DNA of 64,000 nt from Opitutaceae bacterium (lineage in GTDB: Bacteria; Verrucomicrobiota; Verrucomicrobiia; Opitutales; Opitutaceae), in the NCBI GenBank assembly GCA_016795565.1, contig JAEUGW010000050.1, positions 48,500-112,499 on the forward strand, given 5' to 3'. The translations under genes and the position numbers were made by a program. Numbering within the stretch: position 1 is the first letter of the stretch; each line of letters starts with the position of its first letter. Below, in pieces: positions 26,348 through 35,784 of the stretch. The notes below the pieces were generated by a model that was not told the origin of the DNA, searched no databases, and saw nothing but the letters and a program-made list of their open reading frames with translations.

Positions 26348-27925
26348 CTACTTGGTTTCCGGCGGCGGGGTGGCATCCCGCAGGGTCCAGTGTTGGAGGC
26401 CTTCCAGCTGCCAGAACTTCGGATAGAGCAGCGGGCTGGTGAAAAGCAGGCGCCCGGCCGGATCGCGGAAAAACACCCGGCCGCGCTCGACGCCGGTGAA
26501 TTCCAGCCGCCCGAGGACCGCGTGATCGATCCAGGTGCCGGCTGGTGTCGCCGTGAAGCGTCCGAGCCAGGAAACATAGCGCCCGCCCGCCTCCGGCCGG
26601 GCGCCGATGGCGGACGCGAGTCCGGCCCCGGGCGGGATGACAACCCCGCCGGCCTTCTCCAGCACCGGTCCCCAATACGGGATGTCGGCGGGCACATAGA
26701 GGCTGGCGGGGCCGCTTTGTTGGGCGAGTTGTTGAATGGCCGGCAGCGCGTCGCGGAGCCGGTAGCTCGTTGCGCCCCGCGCCCAGTGATTCTGCCCGGG
26801 CAGCGAGAAAGCCAGCAGCCCGGCGAGCAGCAGGAGCGCACCGGCCAGCTGGGCGCGGCTGAGCAGATGGGCGCCGAGGATGCCGAGCCCGGCATAAAGC
26901 AGCAGGGTGGGGGCCGTGAGGTAGCGCGTGTGCACCGGGAGGACGAGCGTGGCCAGCTCGGCGACATAGGCGGTGCGCGTCAGGCTGAGCAACAACATGA
27001 GCAGGCCGGCGCCGAGCAGCAGCGCGGCGGGGCGGGCGAAGTCGCGGGCGCGGTTGCGCCAGAGCGCCGTGCCCACCGCGCCGGCCACGGCGAGGGCGAA
27101 AGCGTCGAGGAGCAGGGGGGATTGCGCCGCGAGGAATCCCGCCGGGCGCGGGCCGAGCAGGCCGGCTCCCAACCAGCCGCGCAGCACGAGCCGGTCCGAG
27201 GCTGCCGCGAGCTCGGCCCATTGGAAACTGCCCGTGCGCTCGGCGTGCCCGAGGCGCAGCCACAGGACGAGGATCGCGACCACCAGCAGCGCGCCGCCGG
27301 TGAAGCCGAATCTCAGCCGCTCCGCGCGGTCGCGGCCGCGCCACGCGGCCAGCAGCACGAAGGGCGTCAGCACGAGGGTGGACGGGGAGGACCAGACGCA
27401 GAGCAGGACCGCGGCCCCCAGCGCCAGCCGGCGGGCGGGGCCAGGGGGCGGCGGGACGAGCAGGAGGAGGCAGAGAGCGAAGGCGAGATACCAGTGCAGG
27501 CCGAGCAGCAGGCCGAGGTTCTGGGCGTGGGGTGCTAGGGCCAGCAGCACCACGAGACCGAGGCGGGTCGCGTCGGAGGGCAGGACGCGGCGGAAGGCGG
27601 GCAGGTAGAACGCGGCGAGGATGACGGCGTTCAACCCGAGGCCGAGCGCGGCATAGGCGTAGGGCTGGAGGATGACCGGCAGCAGCGTGCACAGCTCGGC
27701 AAGCAGCCGCGGCAGCACGTGGAAGTAGCCGGCGTAGGGCTGCAGCAGCGAGCCGGGGAAGGCCTGGTTCCAGGCGCCGGCGAAAAACACCCAGCCGTCC
27801 TCCGCGACGAATTCGCCCGTGCTCCAATACAGCGGCACGCGCGCGGCGAGGAGGGCGAGCACCGCTCCCGTGAGCAGGAGCTGTTTCCAGCCCCGGTGGG
27901 CGGCCAGGTGCTCGGTGCGGCTCAT
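26348..27925 (-). CDS. Polytopic membrane protein, possibly GT-C glycosyltransferase-like
   Basis: 525 residues with an N-terminal membrane segment (LLLTGAVLALLAARVPLYW) and about ten more hydrophobic helices to residue 380, then a soluble C-terminal domain of about 140 residues (SLYVPADIPYWGPVLEKAGG, YVSWLGRF). EDGWVF with acidic residues after the first helix recalls the ExD loop of GT-C fold glycosyltransferases, but no family was recognised with certainty. It lies on the opposite strand to the TIR/STAND genes and between two copies of an R4 block that includes the 3' end of the TIR gene, so it appears to have been inserted. Function unknown. Confidence 0.75.
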   Translation of the reverse strand: MSRTEHLAAHRGWKQLLLTGAVLALLAARVPLYWSTGEFVAEDGWVFFAGAWNQAFPGSLLQPYAGYFHVLPRLLAELCTLLPVILQPYAYAALGLGLNAVILAAFYLPAFRRVLPSDATRLGLVVLLALAPHAQNLGLLLGLHWYLAFALCLLLLVPPPPGPARRLALGAAVLLCVWSSPSTLVLTPFVLLAAWRGRDRAERLRFGFTGGALLVVAILVLWLRLGHAERTGSFQWAELAAASDRLVLRGWLGAGLLGPRPAGFLAAQSPLLLDAFALAVAGAVGTALWRNRARDFARPAALLLGAGLLMLLLSLTRTAYVAELATLVLPVHTRYLTAPTLLLYAGLGILGAHLLSRAQLAGALLLLAGLLAFSLPGQNHWARGATSYRLRDALPAIQQLAQQSGPASLYVPADIPYWGPVLEKAGGVVIPPGAGLASAIGARPEAGGRYVSWLGRFTATPAGTWIDHAVLGRLEFTGVERGRVFFRDPAGRLLFTSPLLYPKFWQLEGLQHWTLRDATPPPETK

Positions 27926-27991
27926 GGGTTGGGGTGGCCGGCGGGAGTGTTCGTTGTCCTGTCGGTCATGCGGAATGGGGGTGTGGAGGTG

Positions 27992-28125
27992 GATGAGCAG
28001 CTGAGATAAACGTCCAACGCTGAACGTTTAACTTTTAACGCCGAATGACAGAGACGGTTCGCGAATACGGTGGTCAGCTACTTGAGCGTTAAGAGTTCAG
28101 CGTTTGGCGTTAAGCGTTGCGCGGA
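27992..28125. repeat. R4 block C2, second copy, with a copied TIR-gene 3' end
   Basis: GAGCAGCTGAGATAA, identical to the last bases of the second TIR gene, is followed by an R4 left arm, an ATG (28047) opening MTETVREYGGQLLER, and an R4 right arm (GCGTTAAGAGTTCAGCG). Confidence 0.85.
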
Positions 28126-28128
28126 GCG

Positions 28129-28509
28129 TCACAGCTCCGCGGCGATCTCGGCTACTTGGCGGGTGAACGTGATGCCGCTGTCGGGCGGGAAGTGTTTCAG
28201 GCCGTCGGCGCGCAGGGCGGGGGCGTGGAGGCGGACGTAGTCGTCAAAGGCCTTGCGCGAGGGGAAGGTGTAGTGGGTCTCGCAGATCGCGGGCGCGGCG
28301 TCCGTGGGAGTCGGTCTCGCCGTTCCGGCCTGCTGGCCAGCCGGTGTTTGTCCGGACCGGTCGTCCGGCAAAGGTAAAATGATGCGCGCGCCGGCGGCGC
28401 CGCCCTTGATGACCTCCATGATGTGGTTGGGCGAGAGCCAGGCGAGGTAGCGACCGCGGGTTTGGAGATCCGGACATGTGGCCCGCACCGTGTAGAGGAT
28501 GGTTGGCAT
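28129..28509 (-). CDS. DUF4286-like small protein
   Basis: A 126-residue cytosolic protein that begins MPTILYTVRATCPD, has YLAWLSPNHIMEVIKGGA and later ICETHYTFPSRKAFDDYVR, and ends GITFTRQVAEIAAEL. This order matches DUF4286 (a small ferredoxin-like alpha-beta fold of unknown role). Between the two halves is a Pro/Thr/Ala-rich insertion of about 28 residues (PLPDDRSGQTPAGQQ...), which the family normally lacks. It is encoded by a GC-rich stretch with GGACCGGTCGTCCGG-like symmetry, so it may be another in-frame repeat. It has its own leader with the R5 repeat upstream. Confidence 0.7.
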   Translation of the reverse strand: MPTILYTVRATCPDLQTRGRYLAWLSPNHIMEVIKGGAAGARIILPLPDDRSGQTPAGQQAGTARPTPTDAAPAICETHYTFPSRKAFDDYVRLHAPALRADGLKHFPPDSGITFTRQVAEIAAEL

Positions 28510-28519
28510 GGGTTCCTTG

Positions 28520-28592
28520 TAGGAGCGGGTTTATCCCGCGACCAGAGTTAATCGCGGCGCATCAAGGAGGTCGCGGCATAAAGCCGCTCCTA
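28520..28592. repeat. Palindromic repeat R5 (TAGGAGCGGGTTTATCCCGCGA...)
   Basis: A 73-bp inverted repeat with arms TAGGAGCGGGTTTATCCCGC and GCGGCATAAAGCCGCTCCTA, between the DUF4286 gene and the terminators of the M16 operon. Confidence 0.85.
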
Positions 28593-28598
28593 GCGTTC

Positions 28599-28627
28599 AA
28601 AAACAAACGCCCGCCGGGTGGCGGGCG
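28599..28627 (-). terminator. Rho-independent terminator of the M16 peptidase operon
   Basis: On the minus strand CGCCCGCC-ACCC-GGCGGGCG is followed by TTTGTTTTT. The stem is perfect, with a good U-run. Confidence 0.9.
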
Positions 28628-28667
28628 TGGTTGAGGTGGAGCGCGGCGTCCTCGACGCGCTTAAAAG

Positions 28668-28688
28668 CCCCGCGCGCAGCGCGGGCTC
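28668..28688 (-). terminator. First terminator hairpin right after the M16 stop
   Basis: Minus strand GCCCGCGC-TGC-GCGCGGGGC followed by TTTT, only a few bases past the stop codon. It is in tandem with the hairpin at 28599-28627. Confidence 0.8.
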
Positions 28689-28691
28689 CAT

Positions 28692-30041
28692 CTACTTCGC
28701 CACGGCGCCGGGGATGGTGCCGGCCTTGACGAGGAACATCTTCTCCGGGTCGAGGTGCTTTTTGATGGCGGCGTTCACCTCGCCGACGGTGAGGGCGTTG
28801 ATCTTTGCCGGATACTGGTCGAGCCAGGCGACGGGCTTGCCGCGGTTGACGGCGGCGAGCAGCGCCTGCGACATGCCCTCGGTGGTGGAGAGGGCGATCT
28901 TGAACGAGCCGGTGAGGTTGCCCTGGTGGTCGGCGAGTTCCGGCGCGGTCACGCCGTTTTGATACCATTCGCCGAGGTGCTTGCGCGCGGAGGCGATGCC
29001 CTTGTCGAGCAGGTTGGGGGCGAAGGTGGCGGTGACGCGGAAGTCGCCGTCGTTGAACATGTCGTTCGTGAGGTTGGAATAGATGCCGTAGGTGAGGCCC
29101 TCTTTCTCGCGGGTGTTCTTCATCAGGCGGCCGGAGAAGCTCGCGCCGCCGAGCACGGAGGCGCCGGCGCGCAGGGCGAGGTAGTCGGCCTCGCCGTAGC
29201 GCAGGCCGGTGGTTTGGCCGAGCACGATGTCCACGCTCGGCTTGTCGGCCATGACGACATCGTGCTCGCGCGCGGCGTCGGTCGGGGTGGCCTGGGCGGT
29301 GGCCAGGGGGGCGGAGCCGCCGGTCCAGCCGGCGAAGGCCTTGCCCAGCTCGGTCTCGACCTGCTTCACATCAATGTCGCCCACGGCGATGATGGTGAGG
29401 TGGGCGGGGCCGTAGTGGGCGGCGTGAAACGTCTGGAGCTCGGCGACGGTGGCCTTCTCGACCGAGGCGATGTTCTCCTCAGTGGTGGCGTGGCGGTTCG
29501 GGTGCCCGACCGGGTAGGCGGCGCGACTGAACTCGTCGCTGGCACGGAAGCCGGTGCTCTCGAGGGAGCGCTTGATGTTGCCGGCGGTCTGCTTCTTCAA
29601 CTTGGCGAGTTCCTCGGCGGAGAAGAGCGGGTGGCGCAGCTGCTCGGCGAGGAGGGTGACGACGAGCGGCACGTCCCTGGCGAGGCAGCGGGCGTTGAAC
29701 TCGAGCACGCCGGTGTTGACCGAGAAGCTGATGGAGGCGCCGACGGCGTCGAGCTGCTCCGTGATCCAGGCCTTGTCGTGCAGGGTGGTGCCGCGGTCGA
29801 GCATGTCGCCGACGAGCGTGGGCAGGTAGGGATGGTCGGCCGGGGCCTTGTTGTCGCCGGCGGGCAGGGCGCCGCGGAGGTAGACGACGTCCTTCACGCC
29901 GGTCTTGTAGGCGATGAGGTCGAAGCCGGCGATCTTGGTGCGGACGGCCGAGCCGGCGATGTCGGCGAGGGCCGCGGTGGCGGCCAGAGTGAAAGTGAGG
30001 AGCGGGAGGAGGATGCAGGCGAGACGTTGGAAGGTGTTCAT
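28692..30041 (-). CDS. M16 family peptidase-like protein, non-catalytic subunit
   Basis: A 449-residue exported protein (signal LACILLPLLTFTLAATAALA). It has the M16 fold but no HxxEH zinc motif: the corresponding helix reads LPTLVGDMLDRGT. The C-terminal substrate-binding motif of the non-catalytic partner is present (GASVLGGASFSGRLMKNTRE followed by GLTYGIYS). In bacterial two-gene M16 systems one subunit carries HxxEH and the other the R/Y pair. The catalytic partner is just upstream in the same operon. Probable periplasmic peptide-degrading heterodimer. Confidence 0.92.
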   Translation of the reverse strand: MNTFQRLACILLPLLTFTLAATAALADIAGSAVRTKIAGFDLIAYKTGVKDVVYLRGALPAGDNKAPADHPYLPTLVGDMLDRGTTLHDKAWITEQLDAVGASISFSVNTGVLEFNARCLARDVPLVVTLLAEQLRHPLFSAEELAKLKKQTAGNIKRSLESTGFRASDEFSRAAYPVGHPNRHATTEENIASVEKATVAELQTFHAAHYGPAHLTIIAVGDIDVKQVETELGKAFAGWTGGSAPLATAQATPTDAAREHDVVMADKPSVDIVLGQTTGLRYGEADYLALRAGASVLGGASFSGRLMKNTREKEGLTYGIYSNLTNDMFNDGDFRVTATFAPNLLDKGIASARKHLGEWYQNGVTAPELADHQGNLTGSFKIALSTTEGMSQALLAAVNRGKPVAWLDQYPAKINALTVGEVNAAIKKHLDPEKMFLVKAGTIPGAVAK

Positions 30042-30050
30042 GGGAGTATT

Positions 30051-30133
30051 ATCGTTCTCGTTCTCTTACTCGTTATCGTTCTCCTGGCTGGCTCAAGTCC
30101 GAGAAGGAGAATGATTATGAGAAAGAGAACGAT
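30051..30133. repeat. Inverted repeat R7 between the two M16 genes
   Basis: ATCGTTCTCGTTCTC and matching units on the left, GAAAGAGAACGAT and GAGAAGGAGAAT on the right. It is AT-richer than its surroundings and can form a long hairpin in the mRNA between two co-transcribed genes, where it could set their expression ratio. Confidence 0.8.
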
Positions 30134-30142
30134 GGTTGCGGG

Positions 30143-31537
<1,395 letters not shown>

Positions 31538-31656
31538 GGGGGATGAGAGCGGAAAACCTAGTGTTTCGCGCCGCCGCTGCAACAAGACAAACGGCGTGCG
31601 GCCGGCCGGCGGGGACTGGCGGTCCGGCGCGCCGGGTGAGCGGCCGGCCGGGCGGA

Positions 31657-34600
31657 TCAGCGGCGGGGCAGTTTGCGCAGCAGCGCGGTGACGGCGGCCT
31701 CGAGCTGCGGGTCGCGGCCGGCGGCGAGGGCGGCGGGGTCGTTGGCCACGGCGAGGTCGGGCACGATTTCCTGGTTCTCAAACCAGCCGGTCTTGAAGTC
31801 GCGGGCGCCGAGCTGCGGGATGCCCCACTTGAGCGCGCCCTTCATCGGCAGCAGCCACCAGGCGGCCGTGCCGGTGCCGGGCACGCGGTCGCCGATGACG
31901 GGGCCGAGCTTCTGGCGGCGGTAGAGGTGGGGAAAGATGCTGCCGTCGGAATACGAGGCGGCGTTCTGCACGAGCGCCGTGGGCCGCGCCCAGCGGCCCG
32001 AGGGGATGCGGCCGACCACCTCGGTGTCGCGGTTGACGAAGGCGGCGGTGACCTCGCCGGTGAAGAGCGTGATGAGCTGGTCGTGCAGGTTGCCGCCGGC
32101 GTTGTAGCGCACGTCGATGACGAGGGCCTCCTTGTTCCGGCAGTCGCCGATGACCTCGCCGTAGGCGCGCTGGTAGGAGGCGAGGTCCATCGCCGGGAGA
32201 TGCACGTAGCCGAGGCGGCCGCCGGAAAGTTTTTCCACGAGCGCCTTCCGGCCGGCCACCCAGCGCGCGTAGCTGAGGGCGGCGGCCTGCTGCTGGGTGA
32301 TGGGCACGACGGTCTCGATGAGCGTGGTCTTGCTGCCGGGCGGTTGGATGAGCAGCTGGACGGCGGTGTCAGCCATGCCGTTGAGCAGCTGGTCGAGGTT
32401 GGTGAACTCGTTGATCAGCTCGGAATCGATCGCGAGGATGAGCGTGCCGGGCCCGAGGCGGCCGCCGGGCAGGTCAGCCGGGCCGCCGGGCAGCACCGCG
32501 GCCACGCGCAGGCCGGGCCCCGCATGATCGTCGTCGAAATACATGCCGAGCGAGGCGGTGTGGTCGGCGAGCGGCGGGGGCTTCAGATAGTAACAGCCCA
32601 TGTGCGAGGCGTTCAGCTCGCCGGCCAGCTCGGACATCATCTCGGCGAAGTCCTCGGCGGTATCGAGGTGCGGGAGAAACCGCGCGTAGCGGGTCCGCAG
32701 GGCGGCCCAGTCGCGGCCGTGCAGGGTGGGCTCGTAGAATTTCAACTTCGTCAGACGCCAGAAGTGCCCGAACCAGTAGGCCCCTTCCTCGCGGACATCG
32801 ACGTCCATGGTGGTGTCGAGCGGGAAGCTGCGGGTCGCGCCGGTGGCGAGATCGGTCTGCTCCACGTTGCCGTTGGCCAGCGCGAATAGCTGCTGCGCGG
32901 CGGCATCGAGGGCGTAGGCGTCGGCGAGGGGCCGGGTGAAGAGCTCGGTCTGTTCGCCGGTCGCCACGTCGAAACGCCGGGCGACGGCCTTGCCGCTCGG
33001 CGCCTTCTCCACGACGAGCAGCGAATCATGGCCGAGCGAGAGCGCGTAGAGCAGGGGTGTGAGCGAGAACGGCGTGAGCCGCTTCGTCCGGTGCTCGATG
33101 CCGACCGGTTGCGGCTGCCAATTGGCGCCGTCCGCCTCGTCCTTGGCATCGAAGCCGGCGCGGGTGAGGTAGGCGAGGTAGAGGTCGAGCTGGCCGACGG
33201 AGGCGTCGGCGCGGTGGAGGCCCTCGCGACTTGAGGCCCACAGGACGGCCTTGCCGTCGGGGCTGAACCGTGGCCCGGCGTCGTGATAGCCGCTGTGCGT
33301 GACGAACATCGGCGCGGCCCGGCCGGAGGCATCGAGCAGCACGATGTCCTGGTTGGTTACGATCGAGCCAACCGTGGCGGTGAGCCACCGGCTGTCGGGC
33401 GACCACTCGAAGCTCATGTCGTCGTCCCGGTAGGAATAGGCATAGCCGGCGGGCAGGGCCGTCACCGTCGCGCCGGTGGCCCGGTCGAGCACGCGGATCT
33501 GGTTGCGGTCGGCGAGGTAGGCGAGGAGCCGGCCGTCGGGCGAGATTTTCGGGTAAAGCACGTCGCCGTCCGTATCGACGAGCTTCCGCTCCGTGACGGG
33601 GCCGTCCGCGTCGCCGAGGGTCGCTTCGTAGATGTCCATGTCGCCGTCGCGCTCGCTGATGTAAACGAGCGACCGGCCGTCGGGGGCGAAGCTGACATCG
33701 CGCTCGTGCGCGGCGGTGCGGGTGATGCGGCGCGTGGCACCGGTCGCGGTCGAGAGGACAAACACCTCGCCCCGCGCGACGACGGCCACCTGGCGACCGT
33801 CGGCCGACAGCTTCATTTCGGTGAGGTAGTCGTTGGCGCTGGCCGTGGTGGTGGCCGGCCGGGCGGTGGCCGGCGGGAGGCGGACGGGCACGCGGGTGGC
33901 CTGCTTCGCGCCGGTCGGCCGGCGCCAGATCTCGCCTTCGAGGCCGTAGACCAGCGTGCCATCGCCGGCCACGCTCAGGAAGCGCACCGCGGCACCGCGA
34001 TGCTGCGTCACCTGCACGGGCTTGGCGCCCGGCTTGAGGCCGGCCTGCCACACGTTGAACGAGCCGGAGCGCTCGCTGAGGTAGTAGTAACTGCGACCGT
34101 CCGGGGCCCAGACCGGGTCGCGGTCCTCGCCGCGGAAATCGGTCAGCTTGCGGTGAGCCTTGGTCGCCAGGTCGTGGAGCCAGATGTCGTGTGCGCCGTC
34201 GGAGACCGCGCCCTTGCGCCACTCGTTCTCATAGACGGGCCGGTTCTCATAGAGCAGCTGGCCGCCGCCGGGATCGGGCGAAACCTCGAGGGCCGGCGTC
34301 GGGAGGATGAGCCGGGAGCGGCCGCCGAGCGCCGGCACGGTGTAGAGCTGGTCGCTGGTGGCGTAGCCTCCGGCGAGGATGGTCTCCGGGCTGCCGAGGC
34401 GGGATGAGGCAAAATAAATCACGCCGCCGTCCGGCGAAAAGGCAAAGGGCTGGTCGTCCGCGGAGTGGTGGGTCAGTCGCGTGATCTTCCCGCCGGCGGC
34501 GGGCATGATGAAGATATCGAAGTTCCCGTGGGGCTTGGCGGCGAAGGCCAGCATCGAACCGTCGGGCGACCACACCGGGCGCGTGGCATACTGGTCGGTG

Positions 34601-34803
34601 TCGGTGAGCGGCACGGCGTCCCCGCCCGCCGCGGGCACGCGCCAGAGGCGGCCGCTGGCGGTGAAGGCGATCGCGGTGCCGTCGGGTGACACCGCCGGGT
34701 AGCGGAGCCATTGGGTAGACTCCGCCGCCAGTGGAACGGTGGCACCCGCGCCGGCCAGGGCCAGCAGGAGCAGGAGAATCTTGCTGCGTCGGTTGCAGTT
34801 CAC
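31657..34803 (-). CDS. Tricorn-like protease (beta-propeller, PDZ, S41)
   Basis: About 1,048 residues from the GTG at 34803, which gives the signal peptide KILLLLLALAGAGATVPLAA; the frame is open upstream but codes for no plausible leader. WD40-like PD40 propeller blades (YPAVSPDGTAIAFTA, RPVWSPDGSMLAFAA, PFAFSPDGGVIYFAS) fill roughly 30-600. A helical C1 region with SELAGELNASHMG, a PDZ domain (GMYFDDDHAGPGLRVAAVLP) and the S41 core (LVIDVRYNAGGN, VQNAASYSDGSIF with the nucleophile Ser, VIGDRVPGTG) follow. Tricorn homologues trim peptides. The signal places this one in the periplasm, which fits with the M16 pair downstream on the same strand. Confidence 0.9.
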   Translation of the reverse strand: MNCNRRSKILLLLLALAGAGATVPLAAESTQWLRYPAVSPDGTAIAFTASGRLWRVPAAGGDAVPLTDTDQYATRPVWSPDGSMLAFAAKPHGNFDIFIMPAAGGKITRLTHHSADDQPFAFSPDGGVIYFASSRLGSPETILAGGYATSDQLYTVPALGGRSRLILPTPALEVSPDPGGGQLLYENRPVYENEWRKGAVSDGAHDIWLHDLATKAHRKLTDFRGEDRDPVWAPDGRSYYYLSERSGSFNVWQAGLKPGAKPVQVTQHRGAAVRFLSVAGDGTLVYGLEGEIWRRPTGAKQATRVPVRLPPATARPATTTASANDYLTEMKLSADGRQVAVVARGEVFVLSTATGATRRITRTAAHERDVSFAPDGRSLVYISERDGDMDIYEATLGDADGPVTERKLVDTDGDVLYPKISPDGRLLAYLADRNQIRVLDRATGATVTALPAGYAYSYRDDDMSFEWSPDSRWLTATVGSIVTNQDIVLLDASGRAAPMFVTHSGYHDAGPRFSPDGKAVLWASSREGLHRADASVGQLDLYLAYLTRAGFDAKDEADGANWQPQPVGIEHRTKRLTPFSLTPLLYALSLGHDSLLVVEKAPSGKAVARRFDVATGEQTELFTRPLADAYALDAAAQQLFALANGNVEQTDLATGATRSFPLDTTMDVDVREEGAYWFGHFWRLTKLKFYEPTLHGRDWAALRTRYARFLPHLDTAEDFAEMMSELAGELNASHMGCYYLKPPPLADHTASLGMYFDDDHAGPGLRVAAVLPGGPADLPGGRLGPGTLILAIDSELINEFTNLDQLLNGMADTAVQLLIQPPGSKTTLIETVVPITQQQAAALSYARWVAGRKALVEKLSGGRLGYVHLPAMDLASYQRAYGEVIGDCRNKEALVIDVRYNAGGNLHDQLITLFTGEVTAAFVNRDTEVVGRIPSGRWARPTALVQNAASYSDGSIFPHLYRRQKLGPVIGDRVPGTGTAAWWLLPMKGALKWGIPQLGARDFKTGWFENQEIVPDLAVANDPAALAAGRDPQLEAAVTALLRKLPRR

Positions 34804-35039
34804 GCTGGGAAGGGTGAAGGAAGGGGGCCGGTTTTTCCAGCGGAGTCGGCCGGCCGGCTCGGATTCCGGCGGCGGACTATTGGGGCAGGGGAGCGTTGTG
34901 GCGCTGGGGGGCGCAGGCGTCCTGGGTTGTCCGGCGACAGGCGGAGGGGTTCCATGGGCAGGTTTGAGGCGGTGGCAGGAAAAGACCCCTTTCGCGTGCC
35001 GACGGCAATCCGGCAATGTCGCCCCCAGCCCAGGCGCAG

Positions 35040-35050
35040 ATTCTTTTAAT
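35040..35050 (+). promoter_or_regulatory. Shared 11-bp motif ATTCTTTTAAT upstream of the sigma gene
   Basis: The same ATTCTTTTAAT occurs at 36862-36872 upstream of the TonB receptor of this locus. It is AT-rich in a GC-rich context and lies 29 bp before the sigma start. It is a candidate element of promoters read by the locus sigma factor; the chance of coincidence is real. Confidence 0.35.
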
Positions 35051-35079
35051 TGGTTTGGCGGGGTGGGGTGTCTAGAAGG

Positions 35080-35652
35080 ATGAGCAGCCTCCAGCCGGAG
35101 GCCGCCGCCCCCATGCCCCCGCCGGATTCAGAACTTGCCCGCTGGTTTGCCGAGGAAGTGCAGCCGCACGAACCGGCGCTGCGCGGCTGGCTGCGCGGCC
35201 GGTTTCCGACGCTGGCGGACACGGACGACCTCGTGCAGGAATCCTATGCGCGGCTCCTGCGGGCGCGCGGCACGGGGTCCATCGCCTGCGCCAAGGCCTT
35301 CCTCTTCGTCACGGCGCGCAACCTCGCGCTGAACCAATTGCGGCACCTGCGCCACGAACGGCCCGAAGGCATCACGGAAATCGACACCTCGGGTGTCTTG
35401 GATGAGAGCGCGGCCATCCCCGAATCGGTGGCCCGCGCCGAGGACCTCCAATTGCTGATCCATGCCATCCAATCGCTGCCCGACCGCTGCCGCCAGATCA
35501 TGACGCTGCGGAAGATCTACGGCCTCTCCCAGAAGGAGGTCGCCGCGCGCTTGGCCATCTCCGAGCACACGGTCGAGGCGCAGGGCGCCATCGGCCTGCG
35601 CAAGTGCATCGAGTATTTCCGCCGCCACGGCTATCGCGCGGGTGCGCGATAA
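35080..35652 (+). CDS. ECF-type RNA polymerase sigma factor
   Basis: A 190-residue extracytoplasmic-function sigma factor. Region 2 (DTDDLVQESYARLLRA, then AKAFLFVTARNLALNQLR) and region 4 (DRCRQIMTLRKIYGLSQKEV, SEHTVEAQGAIGLRKCIEYF) are clear. The start at 35080 is supported because the second sigma gene of the window has the same 22-residue lead to its WF motif. It is followed by a FecR gene and an STN-type TonB receptor, the standard cell-surface signalling relay: ligand on the receptor, FecR releases sigma, sigma transcribes the receptor operon. The downstream targets are probably the NADAR/OPA/LOG genes. Confidence 0.93.
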   Translation: MSSLQPEAAAPMPPPDSELARWFAEEVQPHEPALRGWLRGRFPTLADTDDLVQESYARLLRARGTGSIACAKAFLFVTARNLALNQLRHLRHERPEGITEIDTSGVLDESAAIPESVARAEDLQLLIHAIQSLPDRCRQIMTLRKIYGLSQKEVAARLAISEHTVEAQGAIGLRKCIEYFRRHGYRAGAR

Positions 35653-35654
35653 AG

Positions 35655-35765
35655 CGCCAACCTCCACCCTCCAAGTTCCAATGAGTTTCCAAAATCCAAT
35701 TTGCCCGGGGTTCCTTGCTTCCTGTTTCTCTGGAGCTTGGAGCTTGGAGCTTGGAGCTTCCGCCG
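35655..35765. repeat. Repeat R8 (TTGGAGCTTGGAGC tandem with inverted partner)
   Basis: CTTGGAG-type units repeat about four times at 35732-35758, and the left side carries CCTCCAAGTTCCAA inverted to them. It lies between the sigma and FecR genes. Confidence 0.8.
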
Positions 35766-35784
35766 CTCTTGTCTCTCGCCTGCT

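Noticed and set aside
16265..28125. CRISPR array for the repeated AACGC-type units
   Set aside because: Units are degenerate, unequally spaced, arranged as inverted arms around start codons, and have no regular unique spacers or cas genes.
28692..30041. Calling this M16 protein a damaged pseudogene because HxxEH is missing
   Set aside because: Two-gene M16 systems normally have one subunit without HxxEH, and the R/Y substrate motif is intact here.
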